This document shows, piece after piece, positions 6,439-11,712 of a stretch of DNA of 11,712 nt. The first letter of the stretch is position 1; each line of letters starts with the position of its first letter. The notes under the pieces are model-generated. The model did no database searches, was not told the origin of the DNA, and saw only the letters and a program-made list of their open reading frames with translations. Position numbers and translations under genes: made by a program. The stretch comes from Synergistaceae bacterium (GTDB taxonomy: Bacteria > Synergistota > Synergistia > Synergistales > Aminobacteriaceae), in assembly GCA_031289165.1 (NCBI GenBank), contig JAITPZ010000277.1, forward strand, positions 1-11,712, given 5' to 3'.

Positions 6439-6756
6439 TTACTCCTTCCCGGGTGTATCAGAATCAAAAACAGGAGCTCGCTGCACGATTTCCACGAGTT
6501 CCCATCTCTTGGTTTTGCTCAGAGGGCGCGTCTCGCGTATGCGAATCTGATCCCCGATGCGACACACGTTCTCCTCATCATGCGCCACATATTTTTTGGC
6601 CCTGATGATGCGCTTGCCGTAAAGCGGGTGCTCGGCGTGACGGCTTACCTTCACCACAACCGTTTTTTCCATTTTGTTGCTGACTACCGTTCCCACGCGT
6701 ACTTTTCGGTGAGAAAGCCCTGCCTTACCGTTTGTTTCCGTCGTTTTCACTTCCAT
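6439..6756 (-). CDS. rpsQ: 30S ribosomal protein S17 (uS17), 105 aa
   Basis: Primary 16S rRNA-binding OB-fold protein. Core motifs: RKVRVGTVVSNKMEKTVVVK (residues 17-36), HPLYGKRIIRAKKYVAHDEE and RIGDQIRIRETRPLSKTKRW. Start choice: the open frame runs 17 codons further upstream into rpmC, but the ATG at 6756-6754 has AGGAGG 10 nt upstream, straddling the rpmC stop, so I use it. Even so it is longer than E. coli S17 (84 aa): about ten extra N-terminal residues (MEVKTTETNG) and an acidic tail of about 11 residues (APVFDSDTPGKE region). It ends in TAA. Confidence 0.97.
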   Translation of the reverse strand: MEVKTTETNGKAGLSHRKVRVGTVVSNKMEKTVVVKVSRHAEHPLYGKRIIRAKKYVAHDEENVCRIGDQIRIRETRPLSKTKRWELVEIVQRAPVFDSDTPGKE

Positions 6757-6763
6757 GGCTGGC

Positions 6764-6979
6764 TTACCTCCTGCCGGCCGAGTTTTCCATGGCACGGGTC
6801 TTTTCACCCGTGATGGTCAGCACTCTGGCGATCGTCTTACGGACATCTCTGATACGGCTCGTATTTTTAAGCTGTCCTATGGCATTTTGAAAGCGAAGAT
6901 TAAAAAGCTCTTCCTTGTACTGGCGATATTTTTCCTGAAGCTCATCCAGTCCAAGTTCGCGAAGTTTCGCTCCATCCAT
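6764..6979 (-). CDS. rpmC: 50S ribosomal protein L29 (uL29), 71 aa
   Basis: Two-helix protein beside L23 at the exit tunnel, part of the docking area for trigger factor and SRP. The family pattern is clear: LRELGLDELQEKYRQYKEEL followed by FNLRFQNAIGQLKNTSRIRD. The start is ambiguous by one codon: a GTG at 6982-6980 is followed directly by an ATG at 6979-6977. I choose the ATG; both overlap the rplP TGA, giving tight coupling (GTGATG). The upstream SD is of the GGTGG kind. The tail beyond the usual end (TGEKTRAMENSAGRR) contains the SD of rpsQ. It ends in TAA. Confidence 0.95.
   Translation of the reverse strand: MDGAKLRELGLDELQEKYRQYKEELFNLRFQNAIGQLKNTSRIRDVRKTIARVLTITGEKTRAMENSAGRR
6767..6772 (-). 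promoter_or_regulatory. rpsQ ribosome binding site overlapping the end of rpmC
   Basis: The minus strand reads AGGAGG, directly abutting the rpmC TAA stop and 10 nt before the rpsQ ATG at 6756. It supports the 105-residue form of S17 over the longer open frame. Confidence 0.75.
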
Positions 6980-7404
6980 CACTCTTCACCACCCATACCT
7001 TCTCTTGCCACAATTTTCACCCTGATCGGCAACTTGTGGGAAGCAGTACGAAAAGCCTGCTCGGCTATATCTTTGGAAACTCCGGCCACCTCGAACATGA
7101 CGCGACCCCGCTTTACGGCGGCTACCCAGTATTCCGGAGCGCCCTTACCCTTACCCATACGCGTTTCAAGAGGCTTCCTCGTAAAGGGCCTGTCGGGGAA
7201 AATACGAATCCAGATCTTTCCGCCTTTTTTCATCTTCCTCGAAATCGCCACGCGGGTGGCCTCTATCTGGCGCGCGGTAATCCAAGCGTTTTCCTGCGCC
7301 TGAAGGCCCCAATCACCGAAGGCAACGCTGACCCCACCCTTGGAAAAACCCCTGAGCGGACTGCGGTGCGCCTTGCGATATTTTACTCTGGCGGGCATAA
7401 GCAT
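6979..7404 (-). CDS. rplP: 50S ribosomal protein L16 (uL16), 141 aa
   Basis: Late-assembly protein contacting the A-site tRNA elbow and needed for peptidyl-transferase conformation. MLMPARVKYRKAHRSPLRGF is the expected N terminus; the family signatures WITARQIEATRVAISR, GKIWIRIFPDRPFTRKPLE and RMGKGKGAPEYWVA follow. Length is typical (136-144). The ATG at 7404 has a GAGGGGG SD 9 nt upstream that overlaps the end of rpsC, and the gap to rpsC is only 6 bp. The stop TGA overlaps the rpmC start. Confidence 0.99.
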   Translation of the reverse strand: MLMPARVKYRKAHRSPLRGFSKGGVSVAFGDWGLQAQENAWITARQIEATRVAISRKMKKGGKIWIRIFPDRPFTRKPLETRMGKGKGAPEYWVAAVKRGRVMFEVAGVSKDIAEQAFRTASHKLPIRVKIVAREGMGGEE

Positions 7405-7410
7405 GAATAT

Positions 7411-8079
7411 CTACCCCCTCTGCCTTTTACCCGAGCGCTGCTGAACGGGGCGCTCATTCTCGCGGTCACGATAGATCCATATTTTGCAGCCGATAACCCC
7501 GTACATGGTGACGGCCTCCGCAAAACCGTAATCAATATCCGCTCGAATGGTGGAAAGCGGCAGACGGCCCTCATTGTACCACTCGGTCCGCGCGATTTCC
7601 GCACCGCCAAGACGCCCGGCGACCTGCGCCTTGATTCCCTTCGCTCCCGCTTTCGTCGCGCGGAAAATGGCCTGCTTCATGGCGCGGCGAAACGAAATGC
7701 GACGCTCCAGAGAAGAGGCAATATTTTCCGCCACGAGCTGCGCTACGACGTCGGGATTTTTAATCTCCTGCACGTTAATCATGACCTTACCGCCGGTCAG
7801 CTTCTGGAGTTCTTCCTTAATGACCTGAATTTCCGTGCCCCCACGCCCGATAACGACGCCCGGACGCGCCGTCCAGATCGTAAAACGCACGACATGGCCG
7901 ACCCGCTCGATTTCGACACGGGAAATTCCGGCCCCGGTCCATTTTTTCATAATCCATTGACGAAGCCTGAGATCCTCGTGCAGTTTTTTCGCATAGTCTC
8001 TGGGCCCCGCGTACCACTTGGATTCCCACTCCGTCGTTACTCCCAGCCTGTATCCTACGGGATGTACTTTCTGCCCCAC
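7411..8079 (-). CDS. rpsC: 30S ribosomal protein S3 (uS3), 222 aa, GTG start
   Basis: Head protein at the mRNA entry tunnel. Begins GQKVHPVGYRLGVTTEWESK; the type II KH domain contains VVIGRGG with the GRGG loop at 78-81. The FRRAMK segment at 130-135 matches the region whose Arg and Lys residues contribute to mRNA unwinding in E. coli. The C-terminal S3 domain carries GRLGGAEIARTEWYNEGRLP (156-175). Length is typical (218-233). The GTG start at 8079-8077 lies 10 nt after GGAGG, which is fused to the rplV TAG. The short basic tail ends RSGKRQRG. The stop is TAG. Confidence 0.99.
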   Translation of the reverse strand: MGQKVHPVGYRLGVTTEWESKWYAGPRDYAKKLHEDLRLRQWIMKKWTGAGISRVEIERVGHVVRFTIWTARPGVVIGRGGTEIQVIKEELQKLTGGKVMINVQEIKNPDVVAQLVAENIASSLERRISFRRAMKQAIFRATKAGAKGIKAQVAGRLGGAEIARTEWYNEGRLPLSTIRADIDYGFAEAVTMYGVIGCKIWIYRDRENERPVQQRSGKRQRG

Positions 8080-8093
8080 GTTGTCAGACCCTC

Positions 8094-8456
8094 CTAACGT
8101 TCCGCAACCGTAACGGTTACATGAGATGTACGATGTACGTACGGGTGCGCCCTTCCCATGGAAACGGGACGAAAACGTTTCATGGAAGGTCCCTGATCGG
8201 CACAGGCCGCCAGCACACGTAATTTATCCGTATCCATCCCATAATTATGCTCGGCGTTCGCTATGGCGCTCTGCAGAACTTTCGACACGATGCGCGCCGC
8301 CTTCTGGGGGCTGAAACGTAAAATCGTCATCGCCTCTTCCGCGCCCTTCCCCCGAATGAGAGCCAGCACCTGTCTGACCTTCGTCGGAGAAATTCTGACC
8401 TGGCGAACCATAGCCCTGGCCTCGAGTTTCGCGGTTTCTTTTTTCACTGCGTCCAT
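8094..8456 (-). CDS. rplV: 50S ribosomal protein L22 (uL22), 120 aa
   Basis: Lines the nascent-peptide exit tunnel with a long beta-hairpin. Motifs: RMV-like AMVRQVRISPTKVRQVLALI (15-34), the central SPQKAARIVSKVLQSAIANAEHN region (49-71) and the hairpin DQGPSMKRFRPVSMGRAHPY (87-106), closing with RTSHVTVTVAER. Length is normal (110-120). AGGAGG lies 8 nt before the ATG; its first bases are the rpsS stop (TAGGAGG). The stop is TAG, again fused to the next SD. Confidence 0.98.
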   Translation of the reverse strand: MDAVKKETAKLEARAMVRQVRISPTKVRQVLALIRGKGAEEAMTILRFSPQKAARIVSKVLQSAIANAEHNYGMDTDKLRVLAACADQGPSMKRFRPVSMGRAHPYVHRTSHVTVTVAER

Positions 8457-8468
8457 CGTCCGCTCCTC

Positions 8469-8750
8469 CTATTTCCCTTTGGTGGAGCGTTCCTGCCCCG
8501 CGTGACGCCCAAATTTCCGCGTCGGAGCAAATTCACCCAGCTTATGCCCCACCATGTTCTCGCTGATGTATATCGGCAGATGAATGCGTCCGTTGTGAAC
8601 GGCAACGGTATGCCCGATCATCTGCGGAACGATGGTCGAACGGCGCGACCAGGTCTTAAGCACCTTTTTGCTTCCCGACGTATTCATCTCCTCGACCCTC
8701 GTCAGGAGCCGCTGCTCTATATAGGGTCCCTTCTTTGCAGAACGAGCCAT
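8469..8750 (-). CDS. rpsS: 30S ribosomal protein S19 (uS19), 93 aa
   Basis: Small-subunit head protein that forms bridges with L5 and contacts A-site tRNA. MARSAKKGPYIEQRLL is the family start, and the signature block runs WSRRSTIVPQMIGHTVAVHN (34-53), then ENMVGHKLGEFAPTRKFGRH. Length is standard (92-93). GGAGG lies 10 nt before the ATG, in the 21-bp gap after rplB. The stop is TAG. Confidence 0.99.
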   Translation of the reverse strand: MARSAKKGPYIEQRLLTRVEEMNTSGSKKVLKTWSRRSTIVPQMIGHTVAVHNGRIHLPIYISENMVGHKLGEFAPTRKFGRHAGQERSTKGK

Positions 8751-8771
8751 TTTACAAGTCCCTCCCCACGT

Positions 8772-9599
8772 CTACTTCTCGTAACGACGGCGAACGATCA
8801 GCCTGTCGGAAGGCTTATGGCTGCGCGTACGATATCCCTTGGCGGGCGTTCCCCACGGAGAAAGAGGGTGCTTGTTGCCCTTGCTTTTACCCTCGCCGCC
8901 GCCCATCGGGTGATCCACCGGATTCATGACCATACCGCGCACTTTGGAACGACGCCCACTCCAACGGGTTTTCCCGGCCTTGCCCAGAGAAATGTTCTCA
9001 TAGTCCTCGTTGCCGACCTGCCCTACGGTAGCCATGCACTCCTGCAAAATCAGGCGGAGCTCTCCGCTGGGCATACGAAGGTAGGCGTATTTTCCTTCCT
9101 TCGCCATGAGCTGAGCCGAGGTTCCCGCCGCACGAACCAACTTCCCGCCGCGACCGGGCTCCATTTCGAGGTTATGAACAATGGTGCCCACAGGGATATC
9201 CTTCAACTTCAGAGCATTACCCGGCGTAATATCCGCGTCCGGCCCCGCGTGAATCGTGTCGCCCACCTTAAGCCCCTTCGGGAGAATGATGTAGCGTTTC
9301 TCCCCGTCGGCGTAATGGATAAGCGCAATGCGCGCGTTACGGTTGGGATCGTATTCGACCGTCGCCACTTTTCCGGGAACCCCCAGCTTATTGCGGCGAA
9401 AATCGATGATGCGATACGTCCTTCTGTGCCCCCCGCCGATGTGGCGCATCGTAATGCGCCCCGTGTTATTGCGGCCGCCGCTTTTGCGCAGAGGCGCCGT
9501 AAGCGAACGCTCAGGTTTCTCTGAGGTGATGTCCTCACGGCCCTGGATGGTCATCTGCCTTCGGCCCGGGGTATAGGGCTTGAACTGTTTTATCGACAT
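8772..9599 (-). CDS. rplB: 50S ribosomal protein L2 (uL2), 275 aa
   Basis: Primary 23S rRNA binder near the peptidyl-transferase centre and at the subunit interface. N-terminal MSIKQFKPYTPGRRQMTI, OB-fold region with TGRITMRHIGGGHRRTYRII (46-65), SH3-like region PVGTIVHNLEMEPGRGGKLV (136-155) and the C-terminal signature MNPVDHPMGGGEGKSKGNKH (225-244). The universally conserved His of VDH is present as His230; the following second His of E. coli (DHPH) is Met232 here, a known kind of variation. Length is typical (273-277). The SD is weak (AAGGGG, further upstream than usual) in the 26-bp gap after rplW. The stop is TAG. Confidence 0.99.
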   Translation of the reverse strand: MSIKQFKPYTPGRRQMTIQGREDITSEKPERSLTAPLRKSGGRNNTGRITMRHIGGGHRRTYRIIDFRRNKLGVPGKVATVEYDPNRNARIALIHYADGEKRYIILPKGLKVGDTIHAGPDADITPGNALKLKDIPVGTIVHNLEMEPGRGGKLVRAAGTSAQLMAKEGKYAYLRMPSGELRLILQECMATVGQVGNEDYENISLGKAGKTRWSGRRSKVRGMVMNPVDHPMGGGEGKSKGNKHPLSPWGTPAKGYRTRSHKPSDRLIVRRRYEK

Positions 9600-9625
9600 A
9601 ATATACTTTTACCCCTTCCTGGATA

Positions 9626-9922
9626 CTAGATACTGGCTCCCTCGAAGAACTCGATGCGCTGCCCCTCGGGCAGAGCCACGATGGCCTTCTTCCAGGAACG
9701 TGTTTTACCGATAAAGGCCCCCATGCGTTTGGGCTTGGAGGAAACATTTATCGTGTTGACGCTCAGAACCTTCACCTTGAAAATCTGCTCTATGGCCTGG
9801 CGGATTTGAATCTTGTTGGCGCTTTTGTGTACCTCGAAAGTGTACTTGTTGTGCTCCATGAGCGCGCTGCTTTTTTCCGTCACTATCGGCCTGATGATGA
9901 TGTCATGGGCAACCAAGTTCAT
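9626..9922 (-). CDS. rplW: 50S ribosomal protein L23 (uL23), 98 aa
   Basis: Exit-tunnel rim protein and docking site for trigger factor and SRP. Motifs: DIIIRPIVTEKSSALMEHNK (6-25), YTFEVHKSANKIQIRQAIEQ (27-46), IFKVKVLSVNTINV and the K-R-x-G-x-x-x-G-x-x-x-x-W-K loop (KPKRMGAFIGKTRSWKKA, 63-80). Length is typical. The ATG at 9922 overlaps the rplD TGA by 4 bp (ATGA), with GAGGAGG 10 nt upstream inside rplD. The stop is TAG. Confidence 0.99.
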   Translation of the reverse strand: MNLVAHDIIIRPIVTEKSSALMEHNKYTFEVHKSANKIQIRQAIEQIFKVKVLSVNTINVSSKPKRMGAFIGKTRSWKKAIVALPEGQRIEFFEGASI

Positions 9923-10542
9923 ATCGCGTATACCTCCTCGAGATGCGCGACCACTTCAGGGGTCACGACCAGAGTTTTGGAGTTGAGAAGGTCGTACACG
10001 TTGATGCTCGCGACGTTCAATATCCTGGCCCCCGGAATGTTACGCACCGAACGTACCAGATTGTCACCCTCGGCGCAATAGACCACCAGCGGATTCTGCG
10101 CGTTGATCGTCTCCATGAAGGTCTTCATGGCCTTCGTGGAGGGCTTCTCCAGCTGGAACTCCTTCACCACCGTGAACAGATCTTCTCTGACCTTCATCGA
10201 GAGCGCGCTCAGCATCGCCAGGCGACGCACCTTTTTATTCACCTTCTGATGATAATCGCGCGGTTTAGGGCCGTGCGCAACTCCGCCGTGCAACCAGATC
10301 GGAGAACGCGAACTTCCCTGACGGGCGCGCCCGGTATGCTTCTGCTTCCACGGCTTCTTACCACCGCCGCTCACCTCTCCTCTGGTTTTGACGGAGTGAG
10401 TCCCCTGTCTGCAGTTGGCGAGATGAGCCACGACAACCTGGTGCATGGCGGGAACGTGCAACGGCGCACCGAACACGACATCGGACAGAGCGATCTCTCC
10501 CGTGTCCTGACCGTTAAAATCCACTATTTTAATTACCGGCAT
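9919..10542 (-). CDS. rplD: 50S ribosomal protein L4 (uL4), 207 aa
   Basis: Large-subunit protein with a loop reaching into the exit tunnel constriction; in E. coli it also represses the S10 operon. MPVIKIVDFNGQDTGEIAL starts the globular domain. The tunnel loop spans TRGEVSGGGKKPWKQKHTGR (53-72) followed by ARQGSSRSPIWLHGG. His69 occupies a position that is Gly in E. coli and B. subtilis (QKGTGR), from memory. The C-terminal part has RNIPGARILNVASINVYDLL (167-186). Length is typical (201-207). AAGGAGG lies 11 nt upstream of the ATG in the 24-bp gap after rplC. The stop TGA overlaps the rplW ATG. Confidence 0.99.
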   Translation of the reverse strand: MPVIKIVDFNGQDTGEIALSDVVFGAPLHVPAMHQVVVAHLANCRQGTHSVKTRGEVSGGGKKPWKQKHTGRARQGSSRSPIWLHGGVAHGPKPRDYHQKVNKKVRRLAMLSALSMKVREDLFTVVKEFQLEKPSTKAMKTFMETINAQNPLVVYCAEGDNLVRSVRNIPGARILNVASINVYDLLNSKTLVVTPEVVAHLEEVYAI

Positions 10543-10566
10543 AATCCTCGAACCCTCCTTCCAGGT

Positions 10567-11205
10567 CTACTTCTTTTTGCAGAGGGTGACCAGGCTATTT
10601 TTAGCCCCAGGTACAGCCCCTTTGACAAGAAGGAGGTTGTTTTCCAGGTCCACCGCCACAACAGTCAGATTTTTGACCGTCACTTTTTCGTTTCCCATAT
10701 GCCCCGGCATGCGCTTTCCCGGAAACACGCGGCCCGGATAGGAAATGGCTCCGCTGGATCCGCCATGACGATGCATGACCGACGTTCCGTGGCTGAACTG
10801 CTGCCCCGCGAAGTGGTAACGTTTGATGACTCCGGCAAATCCCTTCCCCTTACTGACTCCGCTGACGTCCACGCGCTCACCCGGCTCAAACAAATCCACC
10901 CTGATCTCCTGCCCGATTTCGTACTCATCCGGCTTGTCCATCCTGTCCATTCTGAACTCGCGAAGCGTACGCCTGGGCTCGACTTTGACCTTATCGAAAA
11001 GGCCCTTAAGGGGTTTGGACAGCTTGTGCGGCTTCACCGCTCCATAGCCGAGAAGAACGGCAGAGTATCCGTTCTGTTCGGGGGTACGAACGGCAATCAC
11101 GGGACAGGGGCCCGCCGCGATAACCGTGACCGCCACCGCCTGCCCCTGCTCGTTGAAAATCTGAGTCATGCCGATCTTTTTCCCCAGTAACCCTATACCC
11201 ATCAT
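10567..11205 (-). CDS. rplC: 50S ribosomal protein L3 (uL3), 212 aa
   Basis: Early-assembly protein with a long extension to the peptidyl-transferase centre. GIGLLGKKIGMTQIFNEQG is diagnostic at the N terminus; SGVSKGKGFAGVIKRYHFAG is the central signature and PGRVFPGKRMPGHMGNEKVT the late one. The C terminus LLLVKGAVPGAKNSLVT fits. Start choice: the open frame extends 15 codons upstream to another start, but a tandem ATGATG at 11205-11200 gives the family N terminus and has AAAGGAG 5 nt (first ATG) or 8 nt (second ATG) upstream, so 212 or 211 aa. E. coli L3 has 209. The residue matching the E. coli glutamine methylated by PrmB appears to be Ala (SSGAISYPG). The stop is TAG. Confidence 0.98.
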   Translation of the reverse strand: MMGIGLLGKKIGMTQIFNEQGQAVAVTVIAAGPCPVIAVRTPEQNGYSAVLLGYGAVKPHKLSKPLKGLFDKVKVEPRRTLREFRMDRMDKPDEYEIGQEIRVDLFEPGERVDVSGVSKGKGFAGVIKRYHFAGQQFSHGTSVMHRHGGSSGAISYPGRVFPGKRMPGHMGNEKVTVKNLTVVAVDLENNLLLVKGAVPGAKNSLVTLCKKK

Positions 11206-11259
11206 TTTCTCTCCTTTCAGCCAGCTTCCCTGAACTTTATCCGGAACCAAAATCCCAGG

Positions 11260-11565
11260 CTAAAGTTTGATCTGGATGTCCACTCCAGAGGGAAGATTGA
11301 GCTGCATCAACGCATCCATCGTTTTCTGCGTTGGGTTGATGATATCGATCAGACGCTTGTGCGTCCTCATTTCAAACTGTTCTCTCGCGTCCTTGTCTTT
11401 GTGCGGCGACTTCAGGATCGTCACCTTGCTGATCTCAGTGGGAAGAGGAATGGGACCCGATACCACGGCCCCGCTTCTCTCCGCCGTCTCCGCGATCTGA
11501 GACGCGGACGTGTCGAGAACTCTATGGTCAAATGCCTTCAGGCGAATGCGTATTTTTTTTGCCAC
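11260..11565 (-). CDS. rpsJ: 30S ribosomal protein S10 (uS10, NusE), 101 aa, GTG start
   Basis: Small-subunit head protein that also acts in transcription antitermination with NusB. Family features: AKKIRIRLKAFDHRVLDTSA (2-21), SGPIPLPTEISKVTILKSPH (36-55), DAREQFEMRTHKRLIDI and the end SGVDIQIKL. Length is typical (102-103). The start is GTG at 11565-11563, with GAGG about 10 nt upstream in a 30-bp gap after tuf. It is followed 54 bp later by rplC; the 11206-11259 interval holds the rplC SD and nothing else recognisable. The stop is TAG. Confidence 0.99.
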   Translation of the reverse strand: MAKKIRIRLKAFDHRVLDTSASQIAETAERSGAVVSGPIPLPTEISKVTILKSPHKDKDAREQFEMRTHKRLIDIINPTQKTMDALMQLNLPSGVDIQIKL

Positions 11566-11595
11566 TTTTGTTAACCCTCTGCGCTTCCGGCCGGA

Positions 11596-11712
11596 CTACT
11601 GCAGAATCTGGGTGACGACGCCGGCGCCAACCGTGTGACCGCCCTCGCGCACCGCGAAACGCAGCCCATCTTCCATCGCTATCGGCACGATCAGCTCCAC
11701 CTCGAAGTTCGC
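11596..11712 (-). CDS. tuf: Elongation factor Tu, C-terminal 38 residues (5' part outside window)
   Basis: Delivers aminoacyl-tRNA to the ribosome. Only the end of domain 3 is visible, as ANFEVELIVPIAMEDGLRFA followed by VREGGHTVGAGVVTQILQ and a TAG stop. The REGG-x-TVGAG-VV block is diagnostic of EF-Tu's C terminus. The gene is cut by the window edge, not broken. Its place directly before rpsJ, on the same strand and with 30 bp between them, shows that the str cluster (usually rpsL-rpsG-fusA-tuf) runs straight into the S10 cluster. The upstream str genes are inferred, not seen. Confidence 0.97.
   Translation of the reverse strand, partial: ANFEVELIVPIAMEDGLRFAVREGGHTVGAGVVTQILQ

Larger units (their letters stand above)
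1..11712 (-). other. Continuous str-S10-spc operon segment (25 genes, one strand)
   Basis: All genes lie on the minus strand with gaps or overlaps from -14 to 54 bp, so they are very probably co-transcribed from a promoter upstream of the window. Translational coupling is suggested at rplD/rplW, rplP/rpmC, rpmD/rplO, rplO/secY and adk/map. No stem-loop followed by a T run was seen at any junction. There is no gene-free stretch longer than 300 bases anywhere. Confidence 0.9.

Noticed and set aside
8898..8915. Loss of the catalytic-region histidine in L2 (DHPM instead of DHPH)
   Set aside because: The universally conserved His is the first one (His230), which is present; the second position is variable among ribosomes.
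9943..11190. 415-codon plus-strand open frame opposite rplD and rplC
   Set aside because: Codon-aligned shadow of two unmistakable genes; the translated product is a basic, low-information sequence without recognisable motifs.
11206..11259. Possible small gene or leader between rpsJ and rplC
   Set aside because: The 54-bp interval only holds the rplC SD and an in-frame upstream extension of rplC lacking family similarity; no hairpin or independent start was convincing.
11586..11595. Palindrome TCCGGCCGGA after the tuf stop as a terminator
   Set aside because: It has no loop and no following T run; a terminator here would cut off the whole ribosomal operon.

Overview
The window is one unbroken block of bacterial housekeeping genes, all on the minus strand. 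It is the junction of the str, S10 and spc ribosomal-protein operons. Read in the direction of transcription (high to low coordinates), the order is tuf (3' end only), rpsJ, rplC, rplD, rplW, rplB, rpsS, rplV, rpsC, rplP, rpmC, rpsQ, rplN, rplX, rplE, rpsN, rpsH, rplF, rplR, rpsE, rpmD, rplO, secY, adk, map (5' part only). Every expected member is present, in canonical order and intact; only the two edge genes are cut, by the window boundary. No gap between genes exceeds about 30 bp. I see no tRNA, rRNA, insertion sequence, CRISPR array, internal terminator or convincing internal promoter.

Layout: positions 9.6-11.7 kb hold the end of EF-Tu and the large early S10 genes (S10, L3, L4, L23). 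Positions 6.4-9.6 kb hold L2, S19, L22, S3, L16, L29 and S17. Positions 2.4-6.4 kb hold the spc cluster (L14, L24, L5, S14, S8, L6, L18, S5, L30, L15). Positions 1-2.4 kb hold secY, adk and map, which add protein export, adenylate balance and N-terminal Met removal to ribosome production. Junctions are very tight: 4-bp start/stop overlaps, a 14-bp overlap, and Shine-Dalgarno (SD) sites placed inside the end of the preceding gene.

Organism: a bacterium with moderately high GC content, strong GGAGG-type SD sites and frequent GTG starts. The tuf to rpsJ linkage, secY-adk-map ending, zinc-type S14 and L24, and the general feel of the proteins suggest Synergistota or a neighbouring deep lineage. 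That assignment is recall-based inference, not proven here.

There is no undescribed system that I can defend. The points worth a second look are small: an unusual preference for TAG stop codons (14 of 24 visible stops), a repeated TAGGAGG element fusing stop codon and SD at four junctions, the lack of room for an S10 leader or promoter after tuf, three four-cysteine zinc sites, a His in the L4 tunnel loop, and long antisense open frames explained by codon avoidance. Several starts are better placed internally than at the longest open frame (adk, rplC, rpsQ, rplO, rpmC).
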